From: Thermus caliditerrae
GTDB taxonomy: Bacteria; Deinococcota; Deinococci; Deinococcales; Thermaceae
Reading direction: 5' to 3'
Assembly: GCF_021462525.1 (NCBI RefSeq)
Contig: NZ_JAKEDT010000014.1
Span: 4,961 to 57,594, forward strand
Length of the DNA: 52,634 bases
In this document: positions 9,758-19,303 of the stretch, in pieces
Layout: the number at the start of each line of letters is the position of its first letter
Numbering within the stretch: position 1 is the first letter of the stretch
The notes under the pieces: model-generated
Databases searched by the model: none
Told to the model about the DNA's origin: nothing
The model's input: only the letters and a program-made list of their open reading frames with translations
Made by a program: the position numbers and the translations under genes

Positions 9758-11031
9758 AGCCGCTGGAGGTCCCCAAAAAAGCCGGGGTAGGAGATCTCCG
9801 CCCACCCTGGCTCCCAGACCCTGACCCCCACGGGCAGGCCCGCCACGGCAAAGGCCATGGCGATGCGGTGGTCGTGGAAGGGCTCCACCTCCCCTCTTTG
9901 CACCCCGCCCCCCTGGATGCGGAGCCAGTCGGGCCCCTCCTCCACCGCCACCCCCAGGGCCCTCAGGTTGTGGGCGATGGCCCTCACCCGGTCCGACTCC
10001 TTCACCCGCAGCTCGGAAAGGTTCGGTATGTGGGTTTCCCCTTCCGCCCAGGCGGCGGCGGCGGCCAGGGCGGGTACCTCGTCCACCATGAGGGGGATGA
10101 GGCCGGGGTCCACGGAAACTCCCTTCAGTGGGCTATACCGAGCCCGTATCCAGCCCACGGGCTCCCCCGCCTCCCCTTCCAAAACCCGCCACTCCAGGTC
10201 GGCCCCCATCTCCTGGAGCACCTTGAGAAGGCCGGTACGGGTGGGGTTCAGGCCCACCCCCTCCACCACCACCTCGGAGCCCGGGGTGACCAGGGCCGCC
10301 ACCAGGAAAAAGGCCGCCGAGGAGAAGTCCCCGGGCACGGTGAGGTCCCTGGCAGGGAAGGGCTCGGCCCTACGGGTGCGGATGCGCGGGCCCTCGGCTT
10401 CCAAGGGAAGCCCGAAGTGACGGAAAAGCCTTTCCGTGTGGTCCCGGGTGGGCACAGGCTCCACCACCTCCGTGACGCCCTCGGCAAAAAGTCCGGCCAG
10501 GAGAAGGGCGCTTTTCACCTGGGCGCTGGGCACGGGAAGGGTGTAGGAAATCCCGTTTAGGGCCCTTCCCCGCACCGCCAGGGGGGCCTTTTTACCCCCT
10601 TCCCTTCCCTCTATGGAGGCCCCCATGGCCCGGAGGGGCTCGGCCACCCGGCCCATGGGCCGGCGGCGCAAGGAGGCGTCCCCGGTGAGCACGGCGAAAA
10701 GCCCCTCCTGCCCCGCCAGGATGCCCAAGAAGAGGCGCATGAGGGTGCCGGCATTGCCGCAGTCCAGAACGTCTTCCGGCTCCTTAAGGCTTAGGCCCCG
10801 CCCTCGCACCCGGAAGTGGGGGCCTTCCTCCGCGATCTCCGCCCCCAAGGCCTGAAGGGCGCGGGCGGTGGAGAGGGTGTCCCCGGCCTTCAAGGGGTAG
10901 AAAAGCCTCCCTTCCCCCTCGCTCAGGGCCAGGAGCATGAGGCCCCGGTGGGTCACGGACTTGTCCCCCGGCACCCGCAAGGCACCCCGCAGGGGGCCAC
11001 AGGGGGCCAGGTCCAAAAAGGCGCGGTCCAT
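9742..11031 (-). CDS. aroA: 3-phosphoshikimate 1-carboxyvinyltransferase (EPSP synthase)
   Basis: Sixth step of the shikimate pathway, joining PEP and shikimate-3-phosphate. The 429-residue product shows [15 protein letters not shown] (S3P/PEP-binding Lys and Ser), the [19 protein letters not shown] region, [16 protein letters not shown], catalytic [11 protein letters not shown] and [12 protein letters not shown]. It is the first gene of a five-gene operon (aroA-cmk-CDP-alcohol transferase-NUDIX-SDR), divergent from the BTAD regulator gene, whose promoter overlaps its own. Confidence 0.97.
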   Translation of the reverse strand: MDRAFLDLAPCGPLRGALRVPGDKSVTHRGLMLLALSEGEGRLFYPLKAGDTLSTARALQALGAEIAEEGPHFRVRGRGLSLKEPEDVLDCGNAGTLMRLFLGILAGQEGLFAVLTGDASLRRRPMGRVAEPLRAMGASIEGREGGKKAPLAVRGRALNGISYTLPVPSAQVKSALLLAGLFAEGVTEVVEPVPTRDHTERLFRHFGLPLEAEGPRIRTRRAEPFPARDLTVPGDFSSAAFFLVAALVTPGSEVVVEGVGLNPTRTGLLKVLQEMGADLEWRVLEGEAGEPVGWIRARYSPLKGVSVDPGLIPLMVDEVPALAAAAAWAEGETHIPNLSELRVKESDRVRAIAHNLRALGVAVEEGPDWLRIQGGGVQRGEVEPFHDHRIAMAFAVAGLPVGVRVWEPGWAEISYPGFFGDLQRLCAGS

Positions 11032-11038
11032 GCCCCCT

Positions 11039-11068
11039 AGTCTCCTTGGCCCTGGGGGCTTCGGTCAA
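11039..11068 (-). promoter_or_regulatory. aroA operon promoter
   Basis: Minus strand TTGACC (11063-11068), an 18-base spacer and GAGACT (11039-11044), ending 7 bases before the aroA ATG: a leaderless arrangement. It lies close to the divergent BTAD regulator promoter, so binding there could affect both genes. Confidence 0.5.
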
Positions 11069-11082
11069 GGGCGGCTGGGGAT

Positions 11083-11088
11083 TACAAT
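11083..11088 (+). promoter_or_regulatory. -10 element of BTAD regulator gene
   Basis: TACAAT, 11 bases before the ATG at 11100, implying a very short or absent leader. No strong -35 is visible (TTCGGT at 11060 is the nearest). Confidence 0.4.
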
Positions 11089-11099
11089 GGACCCAAACC

Positions 11100-13715
11100 A
11101 TGGCCCTGGCGTGGCAAAGCCCGGTCTACCTGGAAAGGAGGCGGCTTTTGGACCTTCTGCCCGAGGGGCCGGGCTTCGCCATCCACCTCGAGGCCCCCGC
11201 GGGCTTCGGCAAGAGCGTCCTGGCAGGGCAGCTGGCCGCCAGGCTCCCCTTGCGCACCCTTTGGGCCAGCGCCCTCCTGGGGGAGCCCAAGGCCCTCCTG
11301 GCCCGCTCCTTAGGCCTTCCCGAGGAAGTGCCCTGGGGGGCGGTGGTGGCGGCCTTGCAGGAGGTGCCCAGCCTGGTGGTCCTCGAGGACCTCAGCGGGC
11401 AGGAGGACCTTTCTCCCCTCCTGCGCACCCTCCCCTGCCTCCTGGTCCTGGCCAGCCGCAAACCCCTCCCCTACCCCGAGCTCCCCAAGCTCCTGGCGGA
11501 AGGGCGGCTGGTGCACCTGGGAGCGCAGGACCTGGCCTTCACCCCGGAGGAGGCCCAGACCCTCTTCGCGGGCCGGGAAGGGTGGGAGGAGGCCCACCGG
11601 GCCACGGGGGGCTGGCCCTTGCCCCTTTTCCTCTCGGCCCTCACCGGGGAGCCCCCAAAGCCCCAGGCCCTCCTCCAGGGCCTCAGGGAGAGCCTATCGC
11701 CGGAAGAGCTGCAAGAAGGCCTCCTCCTGGCCGCCCTGCCCTACCTGCCCCCAGCGCACGCCACCCCGGCCACGGAAAGCCTTTTCCAAAGGGGCCTCCT
11801 CCGCCGCCTCCCCCAGGGCTTCCGCCTGCACGACCTCCTGCGGGAAATGGCCCGGAAAAACCTCCTCCCCGAGGTGCAGGAGGCGGTGCGCCGGGCGGAG
11901 GGAAGGCTGCCTCCGGAGGTTCTGGCGGAGGCCTTCTATGAGGCCGAGCTCCACCGGGAGCTTCTGGAGCTCATGGAGCGGCCCATCCAGATAGACCTTC
12001 CTGCGGAACGGCTCCTCCGCTTCGCCGACCTCCTCAGGCAAGGAGGCCCCCGGGCCCATCTGCGCCTGGGAGAGGCCCTTCTCCAGTGCGGTAAGAAGGA
12101 GGGCTTCCCCCTTCTGGAGCCCTTGGCGGAGGCGGAAGACCCGAGGGTGGCCCTCACCGCCTGCGGCCACCTGGCCTACTACCTGGCGGAGCCCATGCTG
12201 GGCCAGAACCTCCCCCGGGCCTGGGCCTACCTGGAGCGGGGCCTGGGGCTCCTGGAGCGGGTGCCCGAAGAGCTCGCGGGCCGCTTCCTGAACGACGCCG
12301 CCCGGGTGCCCTACGAGGAGGGAAGGCCCGAGGAAGCCCTGGCCCTCCTGGAGGAGGCCCTGCGGCGCCTTCCCCCAAGTAGCCCCTTCCGCCCCAGCCC
12401 CCTCCTCAACCTGGCCCTCCTGGAGTTCGAGCTGAAAGGATCCCTTCTGAAGCGCATCGCGGCCCTGGAGGAAACCTTAGGCTCCCTGAGGGTCTCCCGC
12501 CCCTTTGTACTCCCCGGCCACCTGCGGGACCTGGGCCGGTTCTACCTCCTTTTGGGGGAACGGGAGAAGGCCCGGGACTACCTGAAGCGGGCGGCGGAGG
12601 AGCCCGGAAGCCCCCTGGCGAGCCTCGAGGCCCGGATGCTCCTCGCCCACCTGGAGGGGGATGCCGAAGCCCTCCGCCGCCTGGTGGCCCAGGCGGAGCT
12701 CTGGGAAAACCGCTACCTGGCGGACGAGGGCCGGGCCCTCCTGGCGGAGCTCACGGGGGACGAAGGCCTCCTTGGAGGCCTTTCCGGCTTCTTCCCCAGC
12801 CTGGCCCGGGCGCGGTTGCGCCAGGACCCTTCCCTCCTCCCCCCCTATCCGGAAGAGCGCCTGGAGCGGCTTTACTGGCAGGCCGCCCGCTACCGCCTCC
12901 TGCGGGAGGGGGGGGACCTGGAAGCCCTGATCTCCCTGACCGATGCCAGGGAAAGGGTCCTCCCCGGTCTCCTGCCCCTAGGCCTCCTCCCCCGGAACCG
13001 GCCGGAGCTGGCCCGGGCCTACCCCTTAGGGGAGGTGCTGCGAAGCGGCTGGAAAGAGGCCATCGCCCTCCGCCTCGAGGAAATCCCCCCCTTGAGGGTG
13101 ATGGTCCTGGGCACCTTCCAGGTGCACACCCCCCTGGGGCCTGCAGAACTCCGGGGCAAGGCCAGGGAGGTCTTCGCCCTCCTCCTCCTGGGCCTGCCCC
13201 GGGAAGAGGTGGCCTTCGCCCTTTGGCCGGACATGCCTGAGGCGGCGGCCCTCAACAACCTCTACGTCTGGCTGGCCCGCCTGCGGAAGCTCCTGGAGCC
13301 CTGGGGGGTGGCCACCTACCTGGGGGAGGAGGGCCTAAAGAGGGTGGAGGCCGACCTCTTCGCCTTGGAGGAGGCCCTGCAACGGGAGGACGCAGAGAGG
13401 GCCCTGGCCCTTTACCGCGAGCCCCTCTTCTCCGGCCTGGACCACCCCCATCTGGACCGCAAGCGGGAGGAGGTCTTCCACCGGGTGCGGGCCCTTTTCC
13501 TGAAAAGGCGGGAACCCCGCCTCCTGGAACGCCTCTTGGAGCTGGACCCCCTGGACGAGGAGGCCCTCTTGTCCTTGGTGGAGCGCTGCCTGGAGCAAGG
13601 GCAAAGGGCCCGGGCGGAAAGGCTCCTGGAGGCCTACCGAAAGCGGCTTAAGGAGGAGCTGGGGGAAAGGGCTTCCCCCCAGGTGCAAGCCCTCCTCAGG
13701 CGCCTCCGGGGCTAG
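11100..13715 (+). CDS. STAND-type ATPase transcription activator with C-terminal winged helix and BTAD domain
   Basis: A large regulator of 871 residues. The N-terminus carries an ATPase with P-loop APAGFGKS (residues 32-39) and a Walker B-like LVVLEDLSG. The middle is helical and leucine-rich with repeated AEALL- and EEAL-type pairs, consistent with TPR-like repeats. Near the C-terminus LRVMVLGTFQVHTPLG starts an OmpR-type winged helix (ALNNLYVWLARLRKLLEPWG), followed by a BTAD (bacterial transcriptional activator) domain to the end. This resembles MalT/SARP-like regulators, but with the DNA-binding domain at the C-terminus. Target genes and ligand are unknown; divergent aroA is one candidate. 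The frame runs upstream to 11046; the ATG at 11100 fits the promoter and homologous N-termini. Confidence 0.85.
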   Translation: MALAWQSPVYLERRRLLDLLPEGPGFAIHLEAPAGFGKSVLAGQLAARLPLRTLWASALLGEPKALLARSLGLPEEVPWGAVVAALQEVPSLVVLEDLSGQEDLSPLLRTLPCLLVLASRKPLPYPELPKLLAEGRLVHLGAQDLAFTPEEAQTLFAGREGWEEAHRATGGWPLPLFLSALTGEPPKPQALLQGLRESLSPEELQEGLLLAALPYLPPAHATPATESLFQRGLLRRLPQGFRLHDLLREMARKNLLPEVQEAVRRAEGRLPPEVLAEAFYEAELHRELLELMERPIQIDLPAERLLRFADLLRQGGPRAHLRLGEALLQCGKKEGFPLLEPLAEAEDPRVALTACGHLAYYLAEPMLGQNLPRAWAYLERGLGLLERVPEELAGRFLNDAARVPYEEGRPEEALALLEEALRRLPPSSPFRPSPLLNLALLEFELKGSLLKRIAALEETLGSLRVSRPFVLPGHLRDLGRFYLLLGEREKARDYLKRAAEEPGSPLASLEARMLLAHLEGDAEALRRLVAQAELWENRYLADEGRALLAELTGDEGLLGGLSGFFPSLARARLRQDPSLLPPYPEERLERLYWQAARYRLLREGGDLEALISLTDARERVLPGLLPLGLLPRNRPELARAYPLGEVLRSGWKEAIALRLEEIPPLRVMVLGTFQVHTPLGPAELRGKAREVFALLLLGLPREEVAFALWPDMPEAAALNNLYVWLARLRKLLEPWGVATYLGEEGLKRVEADLFALEEALQREDAERALALYREPLFSGLDHPHLDRKREEVFHRVRALFLKRREPRLLERLLELDPLDEEALLSLVERCLEQGQRARAERLLEAYRKRLKEELGERASPQVQALLRRLRG

Positions 13716-14457
13716 CCCCCAAAAGGAGCCCCTCTCCTTCCAGCTGGACCTCCTCCCCCGGCTCCAGGAGGAAGGTGGCAGGAGGAAGAAGGGCCTCCCC
13801 CGAAAGCCAGGCCTCCCCCTCCAGGAGGGTGAGGAGGAGGGCAAGGGGGGGCTTTAGCCGTAGCCGCCCCCGGAGGGGGAAGCGGTACAGCTGAAAGTAA
13901 GGGGTCTGGAGAAGGCGCTCCCCCCCCGCCACGGGCTCGGGGGCGAAGGCGGGCAGGGGGGTAGGCTCCAGGAGGGCCACCTCGAGGGCCTTCTCCAGGT
14001 GGAGCTCCCGGGGACGGCCGTAGTCGTAAAGCCGGTAGGTCAGGTCCGAGGGGGTCTGTACCTCGTAGACCCGCGTCCCCGGGCCCAGGGCGTGCACTAC
14101 CCCCGCGGGGAGGTAGATCACCTGGCCCGGGGCCACCCGCACCCGGTGGAGCACCGCGTCCAGGGTACCCGCCTCAGCCCGTCGCCGCACCTCCTCCTGG
14201 CTCACCCGCCGGGCAAAGCCGTAGACGATCTCCCCCGGGGCAAGGACGTACCAGGCCTCGTACTTCCCGGGCTTTCCCTCCACCCTTTGGGCGTAGGCGT
14301 GGGGAGGGTGGACCTGCACGGAAAGCCAATCCGCCGGGTCCAAAAGCTTCACCAGAAGGGGCGCTTCCGCAAGCCACACCTCCCCCACCCCGGGGCCGAA
14401 CCCCAGGGCGCTACCCCCCCAGACCCTTTCCACCGGCTTGGGGTTCAGGCGCCGCAT
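13696..14457 (-). CDS. manA: Mannose-6-phosphate isomerase, class I
   Basis: Zinc enzyme interconverting mannose-6-P and fructose-6-P. The 253-residue product begins MRRLNPKPVERVWGGSALGF and contains the cupin metal motif in LSVQVHPPHAYA, then GKYEAWYVL and a second cupin strand PAGVVHALGPGTRVYEVQTP. It is shorter than E. coli ManA, as in the compact class. The upstream in-frame ATG at 14469 lies inside the promoter; the ATG at 14457 follows TATGCT by 7 bases, so it is preferred. It is divergent from a PGI/PMI-like gene and overlaps the convergent BTAD regulator gene by 20 bases. Confidence 0.93.
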   Translation of the reverse strand: MRRLNPKPVERVWGGSALGFGPGVGEVWLAEAPLLVKLLDPADWLSVQVHPPHAYAQRVEGKPGKYEAWYVLAPGEIVYGFARRVSQEEVRRRAEAGTLDAVLHRVRVAPGQVIYLPAGVVHALGPGTRVYEVQTPSDLTYRLYDYGRPRELHLEKALEVALLEPTPLPAFAPEPVAGGERLLQTPYFQLYRFPLRGRLRLKPPLALLLTLLEGEAWLSGEALLPPATFLLEPGEEVQLEGEGLLLGASPGGA

Positions 14458-14463
14458 GGGGGT

Positions 14464-14470
14464 TAGCATA
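14464..14470. promoter_or_regulatory. Shared symmetric -10 element for divergent manA and PGI/PMI genes
   Basis: TAGCATA reads as -10 TAGCAT (14464-14469) on the plus strand and as TATGCT (14465-14470) on the minus strand. Each is exactly 7 bases before a start codon: ATG at 14477 on plus, ATG at 14457 on minus. The two promoters physically overlap, so RNA polymerase can serve only one direction at a time. Confidence 0.6.
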
Positions 14471-14476
14471 AGGGGT

Positions 14477-15349
14477 ATGCGCGACCTGGACCGCGAGGAA
14501 ACCTACCTGGCCGACCGGCGGGGCCTGGCCCTAGAGCTTCGCGATCTGGTGGGCTCGGGGCCCGTGCCTAAGGAGGCCTACCCCGGCCCCCACGCCGCCT
14601 TGGGCTATGGGGAGGGCCACTTCGCCGCCCGGCTGTCCGGCCTTCCCGACTGGACGGAGGAGGGAACCCTGTTCGTGCTGGAGGGAGGGTACGACCTGGG
14701 AGAGGCCGCTGCCCTTTCCCTTCTGGCGGAAACGGAGCGGGTGCAGGTGGTCAAGGTGGGCCTCCGCCCCGGGGTTGAGGTCTACCTGTCCCCTAGCCCC
14801 CTGAACCCTTACCGCTACCTGCGCTTCCTCCTTCTGGCCACGGGACAGGAGGAAGCCCTCTCAGAGGTGGATAGGGCTTTGCTGGAGGAACGAAAACGCC
14901 TCACCCCGGAAATCCCCCTCGAGGAGAACCCCGCCAAGTTCCTGGCCTACACCCTGGTGGAGCGGATCCCCCTCCTCTACGCTCCCTTTTACCGTCCCTT
15001 GGAGGAAGCGGCGCAAAGCCTTTTCGCCCGCATCGGGAAAAGCCTGGCCCTCACCCCACCCCATAGCGCCCTGGAGTTTTTCCTCACGGGCCTCGAGGCC
15101 CGCCACGAGCAGGGAGACCCCCTGGCCGCCGTCCTCCTAGGGGAGGGGGAGGCGGTGAGGCTCGCCAAGGAAATCCTGGAAACCCGGGTGGACGCGGTGG
15201 CCGAGGTGCCCCCCCCGGAAGGCAGCCGCCTCGCCCAGGCGGTGGCCCTCTGGTACCGCCTGGCCTGGACCGCCTACTACCTGGCCCTCCTCTACGGGGT
15301 GGACCCCTCCGACCCCGAGGTGCTGGAGCGCCTGCGGGAGGCCACCTGA
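14477..15349 (+). CDS. SIS-domain phosphoglucose/phosphomannose isomerase-like protein
   Basis: A 290-residue protein of the bifunctional PGI/PMI type (TIGR02128-like). The N-terminal SIS domain is reduced: LFVLEGGYDLGEAAALSLL replaces the usual G-x-S-G segment, so sugar-phosphate binding may differ. The C-terminal half has the family signatures PLLYAPFYRPLEEAAQSLFA, GKSLALTPPHSALEF and WYRLAWTAYYLALLYGVDPS. It resembles a 290-residue Thermus thermophilus protein of known structure, from memory. Divergence from manA through one shared -10 supports a role in hexose-phosphate interconversion. The frame extends to 14438, but the ATG at 14477 fits the promoter. Confidence 0.85.
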   Translation: MRDLDREETYLADRRGLALELRDLVGSGPVPKEAYPGPHAALGYGEGHFAARLSGLPDWTEEGTLFVLEGGYDLGEAAALSLLAETERVQVVKVGLRPGVEVYLSPSPLNPYRYLRFLLLATGQEEALSEVDRALLEERKRLTPEIPLEENPAKFLAYTLVERIPLLYAPFYRPLEEAAQSLFARIGKSLALTPPHSALEFFLTGLEARHEQGDPLAAVLLGEGEAVRLAKEILETRVDAVAEVPPPEGSRLAQAVALWYRLAWTAYYLALLYGVDPSDPEVLERLREAT

Positions 15350-15500
15350 TGCCACCCCACCCGGACTCCGTCAGGGTGGGGGCCCCGGTGAAACCCCCCC
15401 ACCCCAGGCCGCGCAGGAGTGGGCGCCCTCCAAATACCGGGCTTGCCCTGCTTCCTCTCCTTGCGGCGGAGCGCACCGAACCTTAGGGGAGATCAGGCCC
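15350..15500 (+). other. GC-rich intergenic region with competing hairpins
   Basis: Noncoding. CCCCACCC (from about 15355) can pair with GGGTGGGG (15374 onward). The same G-rich strand can instead pair with the downstream CCCCCCCACCCC (15395 onward). Further on, GGCGCCCTCC (15422-15431) pairs with GGAGCGCACC (15468-15477), leaving a 36-base interior. No T-run follows. This could be a terminator for the gene before it or a leader for the endonuclease V gene; no RNA family was recognised. Confidence 0.4.
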
Positions 15501-16184
15501 GTGGAAACACCCCCCTTTCCCAAACCGGAAAGCCTGGAAGCGGCCCTTGCCCTGCAGAGGGTCCTGGCCCAGCGGGTGGTCCTTGAGGGAAGCCTGGAGG
15601 GGGTGAGGCTCCTTGCCGCCTTGGACGCCTCCCATAAAAAGGGAAAGCCCCTGGTGGCGGTGGCGGTGCTCTACCACCTGGAGCGAGGCCCCCTCTTCGT
15701 GGGCCGGGGGAAGGTGCCGGAAGAGGAGCTCTTCCCCTACATCCCGGGCCTCCTCTCCTTCCGCGAGGCCCCCGCCTACCTGGAGGCCCTGAGGCACCTC
15801 CCTGAAGCCCCGGAGGCCCTCCTGGTGGACGGGCAGGGCATCGCCCACCCCCGGGGCCTGGGCATCGCCAGCCACCTGGGGGTGCACCTGGACCTGCCCA
15901 GCGTGGGGGTGGCGAAGAGCCTCCTCTTTGGCCGCCCGGAAGCCCCCCTCCCCCAGGAGGCGGGAAGCGCCGTAAGGCTCCTCTCCCCCCAAGGCCAGCC
16001 CTTGGGGTACGCCTACCGGAGCCGCACCGGGGTCAGGCCCCTCTTCGTCTCCCCAGGCCACCGCGTAGGCCTGGAAGAAGTCCTGGCCTTCGTGCGGCGC
16101 CTTCCCACCCGCTTCCGCCTCCCTGAGCCCCTGCGCCTGGCCCACCTCGAGGCGGGCCGAGCCTTGCGGGAAGCCGACCCGTAG
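15501..16184 (+). CDS. nfi: Endonuclease V (deoxyinosine 3'-endonuclease)
   Basis: Repairs deaminated adenine by nicking one base 3' of deoxyinosine. Catalytic acids in the 227-residue product: Asp in LLAALDASHKKG, Glu in LLSFREAPAYLEAL, and Asp in LLVDGQGIAHPRGLGIASHL with the invariant HPR. LPSVGVAKSLLFG and YRSRTGVRPLFVSPGH complete the family pattern. It starts with GTG, with GGGGAG at about 15485-15490 as ribosome binding site. plsC starts 10 bases after its stop, and the stop codon is part of the plsC -10 element. Confidence 0.95.
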   Translation: METPPFPKPESLEAALALQRVLAQRVVLEGSLEGVRLLAALDASHKKGKPLVAVAVLYHLERGPLFVGRGKVPEEELFPYIPGLLSFREAPAYLEALRHLPEAPEALLVDGQGIAHPRGLGIASHLGVHLDLPSVGVAKSLLFGRPEAPLPQEAGSAVRLLSPQGQPLGYAYRSRTGVRPLFVSPGHRVGLEEVLAFVRRLPTRFRLPEPLRLAHLEAGRALREADP

Positions 16185-16187
16185 ACT
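16182..16187 (+). promoter_or_regulatory. -10 element of plsC, containing the nfi stop codon
   Basis: TAGACT, 7 bases before the GTG at 16195. TAG is the stop codon of endonuclease V. Confidence 0.45.
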
Positions 16188-16194
16188 ATTCCCC

Positions 16195-16830
16195 GTGGAA
16201 GCCCACCAGCCCAACCCCGTCTACCAGGCCGCCTGGCACCTGGCCCGCTTCCTCCTCCACACCCTCTTCGGCTACCGCCTGGAAGGGGCGGAAAACGTTC
16301 CCCAAGAAGGCCCGGTCATCCTGGCGGCCAACCATCTTTCCATCCTGGACCCCATCGCCGTCGGGGCCGGGGTGCGGCGGCCCGTGAGCTTCCTGACCCG
16401 GGCCGACGTCTTCCGCCTGCCCCTCCTCTCCTGGCTCCTGCCCCGGCTTTACGCCATCCCCGTGGAGCGGGGCCAAAGCGATCTCTCGGCCATCAAAAGC
16501 GCCATCCGCGCCCTGGAGCGGGGCATGGCCTTCGGCATCTTCCCCGAAGGCACCCGCAGCCGCACGGGCAGGCTCCAGCCCTTCAAAACCGGGGTGGCGG
16601 CCATTGCCCTGCGCACGGGAAGCCCCGTGGTGCCCGTGGCGGTGGTGGGCACGGACGAGGCCTGGCCCGTGGGGCACAAGCTCTTCCGCCTTCGCCGTCC
16701 CATCCGGGTCATCTACGGCAAGCCCATTCCCGTTCCAAGGGTCGGCAAGATCTCCCACCCAGAGCTAGAAAGCCTGACCCAGGAAATAGAGGCTCGGGTA
16801 CGGGAACTTCTCCCCCCCAGGTACCGCTAG
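16195..16830 (+). CDS. plsC: 1-acyl-sn-glycerol-3-phosphate acyltransferase
   Basis: Makes phosphatidic acid at the inner membrane face. The 211-residue product has the acyltransferase motif I NHLSILDP (NHx4D), motif II near YAIPVERG, motif III FPEGTRSR and motif IV VVPVAVVG. It starts with GTG, with no ribosome binding site but with TAGACT 7 bases upstream. It could equally act on a related lysophospholipid. HU follows after about 120 bases. Confidence 0.93.
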   Translation: MEAHQPNPVYQAAWHLARFLLHTLFGYRLEGAENVPQEGPVILAANHLSILDPIAVGAGVRRPVSFLTRADVFRLPLLSWLLPRLYAIPVERGQSDLSAIKSAIRALERGMAFGIFPEGTRSRTGRLQPFKTGVAAIALRTGSPVVPVAVVGTDEAWPVGHKLFRLRRPIRVIYGKPIPVPRVGKISHPELESLTQEIEARVRELLPPRYR

Positions 16831-16857
16831 AGGCAATGCTTTCGTTATCACACATTG

Positions 16858-16918
16858 CTATACTTAGCGGTAGAAAAAGCTCCCGCTATTGCGCGCCCGC
16901 GTTTTCGCGTGATATAGT
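16858..16918 (+). promoter_or_regulatory. hup promoter region
   Basis: TTGCGC (16889-16894), an 18-base spacer and TATAGT (16913-16918) fit a sigma-A promoter with about 27 bases of leader. A second possible -10, TATACT, lies at 16859-16864 without a good -35. The ribosome binding site AGGAGGTGA (16941-16949) is perfect. Confidence 0.6.
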
Positions 16919-16952
16919 CCCTGCGGAAGGGAAAAGACGAAGGAGGTGAAGA

Positions 16953-17246
16953 ATGGCAGCAAAGAAAACGATCACGAAAGCGGACCTGGTGGATCAGGTG
17001 GCGGCCGCTACGGGCCTCAAGAAGAAGGACGTGAAGGCGGCGGTGGATGCGTTCCTCTCCAAGGTGGAAGAGGCTCTGGGCGGGGGCAACAAGGTCCAGC
17101 TCACGGGCTTCGGCACCTTTGAGGTGCGCAAGCGCAAGGCCCGCACCGGCGTGAAGCCCGGCACCAAGGAGAAGATCAAGATCCCGGCCACCCAGTACCC
17201 CGCCTTCAAGCCGGGCAAGGCCCTCAAGGAAAAGGTCAAGAAGTAG
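16953..17246 (+). CDS. hup: DNA-binding protein HU
   Basis: A 97-residue nucleoid protein of the HU/IHF family that bends DNA and binds as a dimer. The N-terminus MAAKKTITKADLVDQVAAAT has a short lysine-rich extension. The core includes VQLTGFGTFEVRKRKARTG and the DNA-binding arm signature KPGTKEKIKIPATQYPAFKPG. A strong promoter and a consensus ribosome binding site fit high expression. It is monocistronic and ends at a perfect terminator hairpin shared with convergent ftsH. A second, unrelated nucleoid-type protein (histone fold) lies at 28847. Confidence 0.97.
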   Translation: MAAKKTITKADLVDQVAAATGLKKKDVKAAVDAFLSKVEEALGGGNKVQLTGFGTFEVRKRKARTGVKPGTKEKIKIPATQYPAFKPGKALKEKVKK

Positions 17247-17259
17247 GCTATTCCCTTCC

Positions 17260-17282
17260 CCCGGGGGGCGCGTCCCCCCGGG
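17260..17282. terminator. Bidirectional hairpin between hup and ftsH
   Basis: Perfect 9-bp stem CCCGGGGGG/CCCCCCGGG with a 5-base loop, between the convergent hup and ftsH genes, with CTTTCC following on the plus strand. Confidence 0.6.
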
Positions 17283-17300
17283 CGTATCCTTTCCCCAGGC

Positions 17301-19178
<1,878 letters not shown>

Positions 19179-19254
19179 GTCTTCCCTTAGGGTACACGCC
19201 GGAAGGTCTTTCCGGGTAGCCTAGGCCACCATGACACAATCAGGCTCAACTCTC

Positions 19255-19284
19255 TTGACGTGCTCATATCGGCTGGTTTATGCT
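19255..19284 (+). promoter_or_regulatory. dnaK operon promoter
   Basis: TTGACG (19255-19260), an 18-base spacer and TATGCT (19279-19284). The ribosome binding site GAGGTGAGG (about 19293-19301) precedes the ATG at 19304. CTTGACG is followed after 6 bases by TATCGGC, a weaker version of the element at the clpB promoter. Confidence 0.65.
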
Positions 19285-19303
19285 TGGTACGAGAGGTGAG
19301 GCC

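Noticed and set aside
15350-15500. Bacterial SRP (4.5S) RNA on either strand
   Set aside because: GGTGAAACC and CCCCAGG on plus, and GGAGAGGAAGCAGGG on minus, resemble parts of SRP RNA, but neither strand has the paired core (CAGG on one side of a GNRA-type loop and AGCA on the other).
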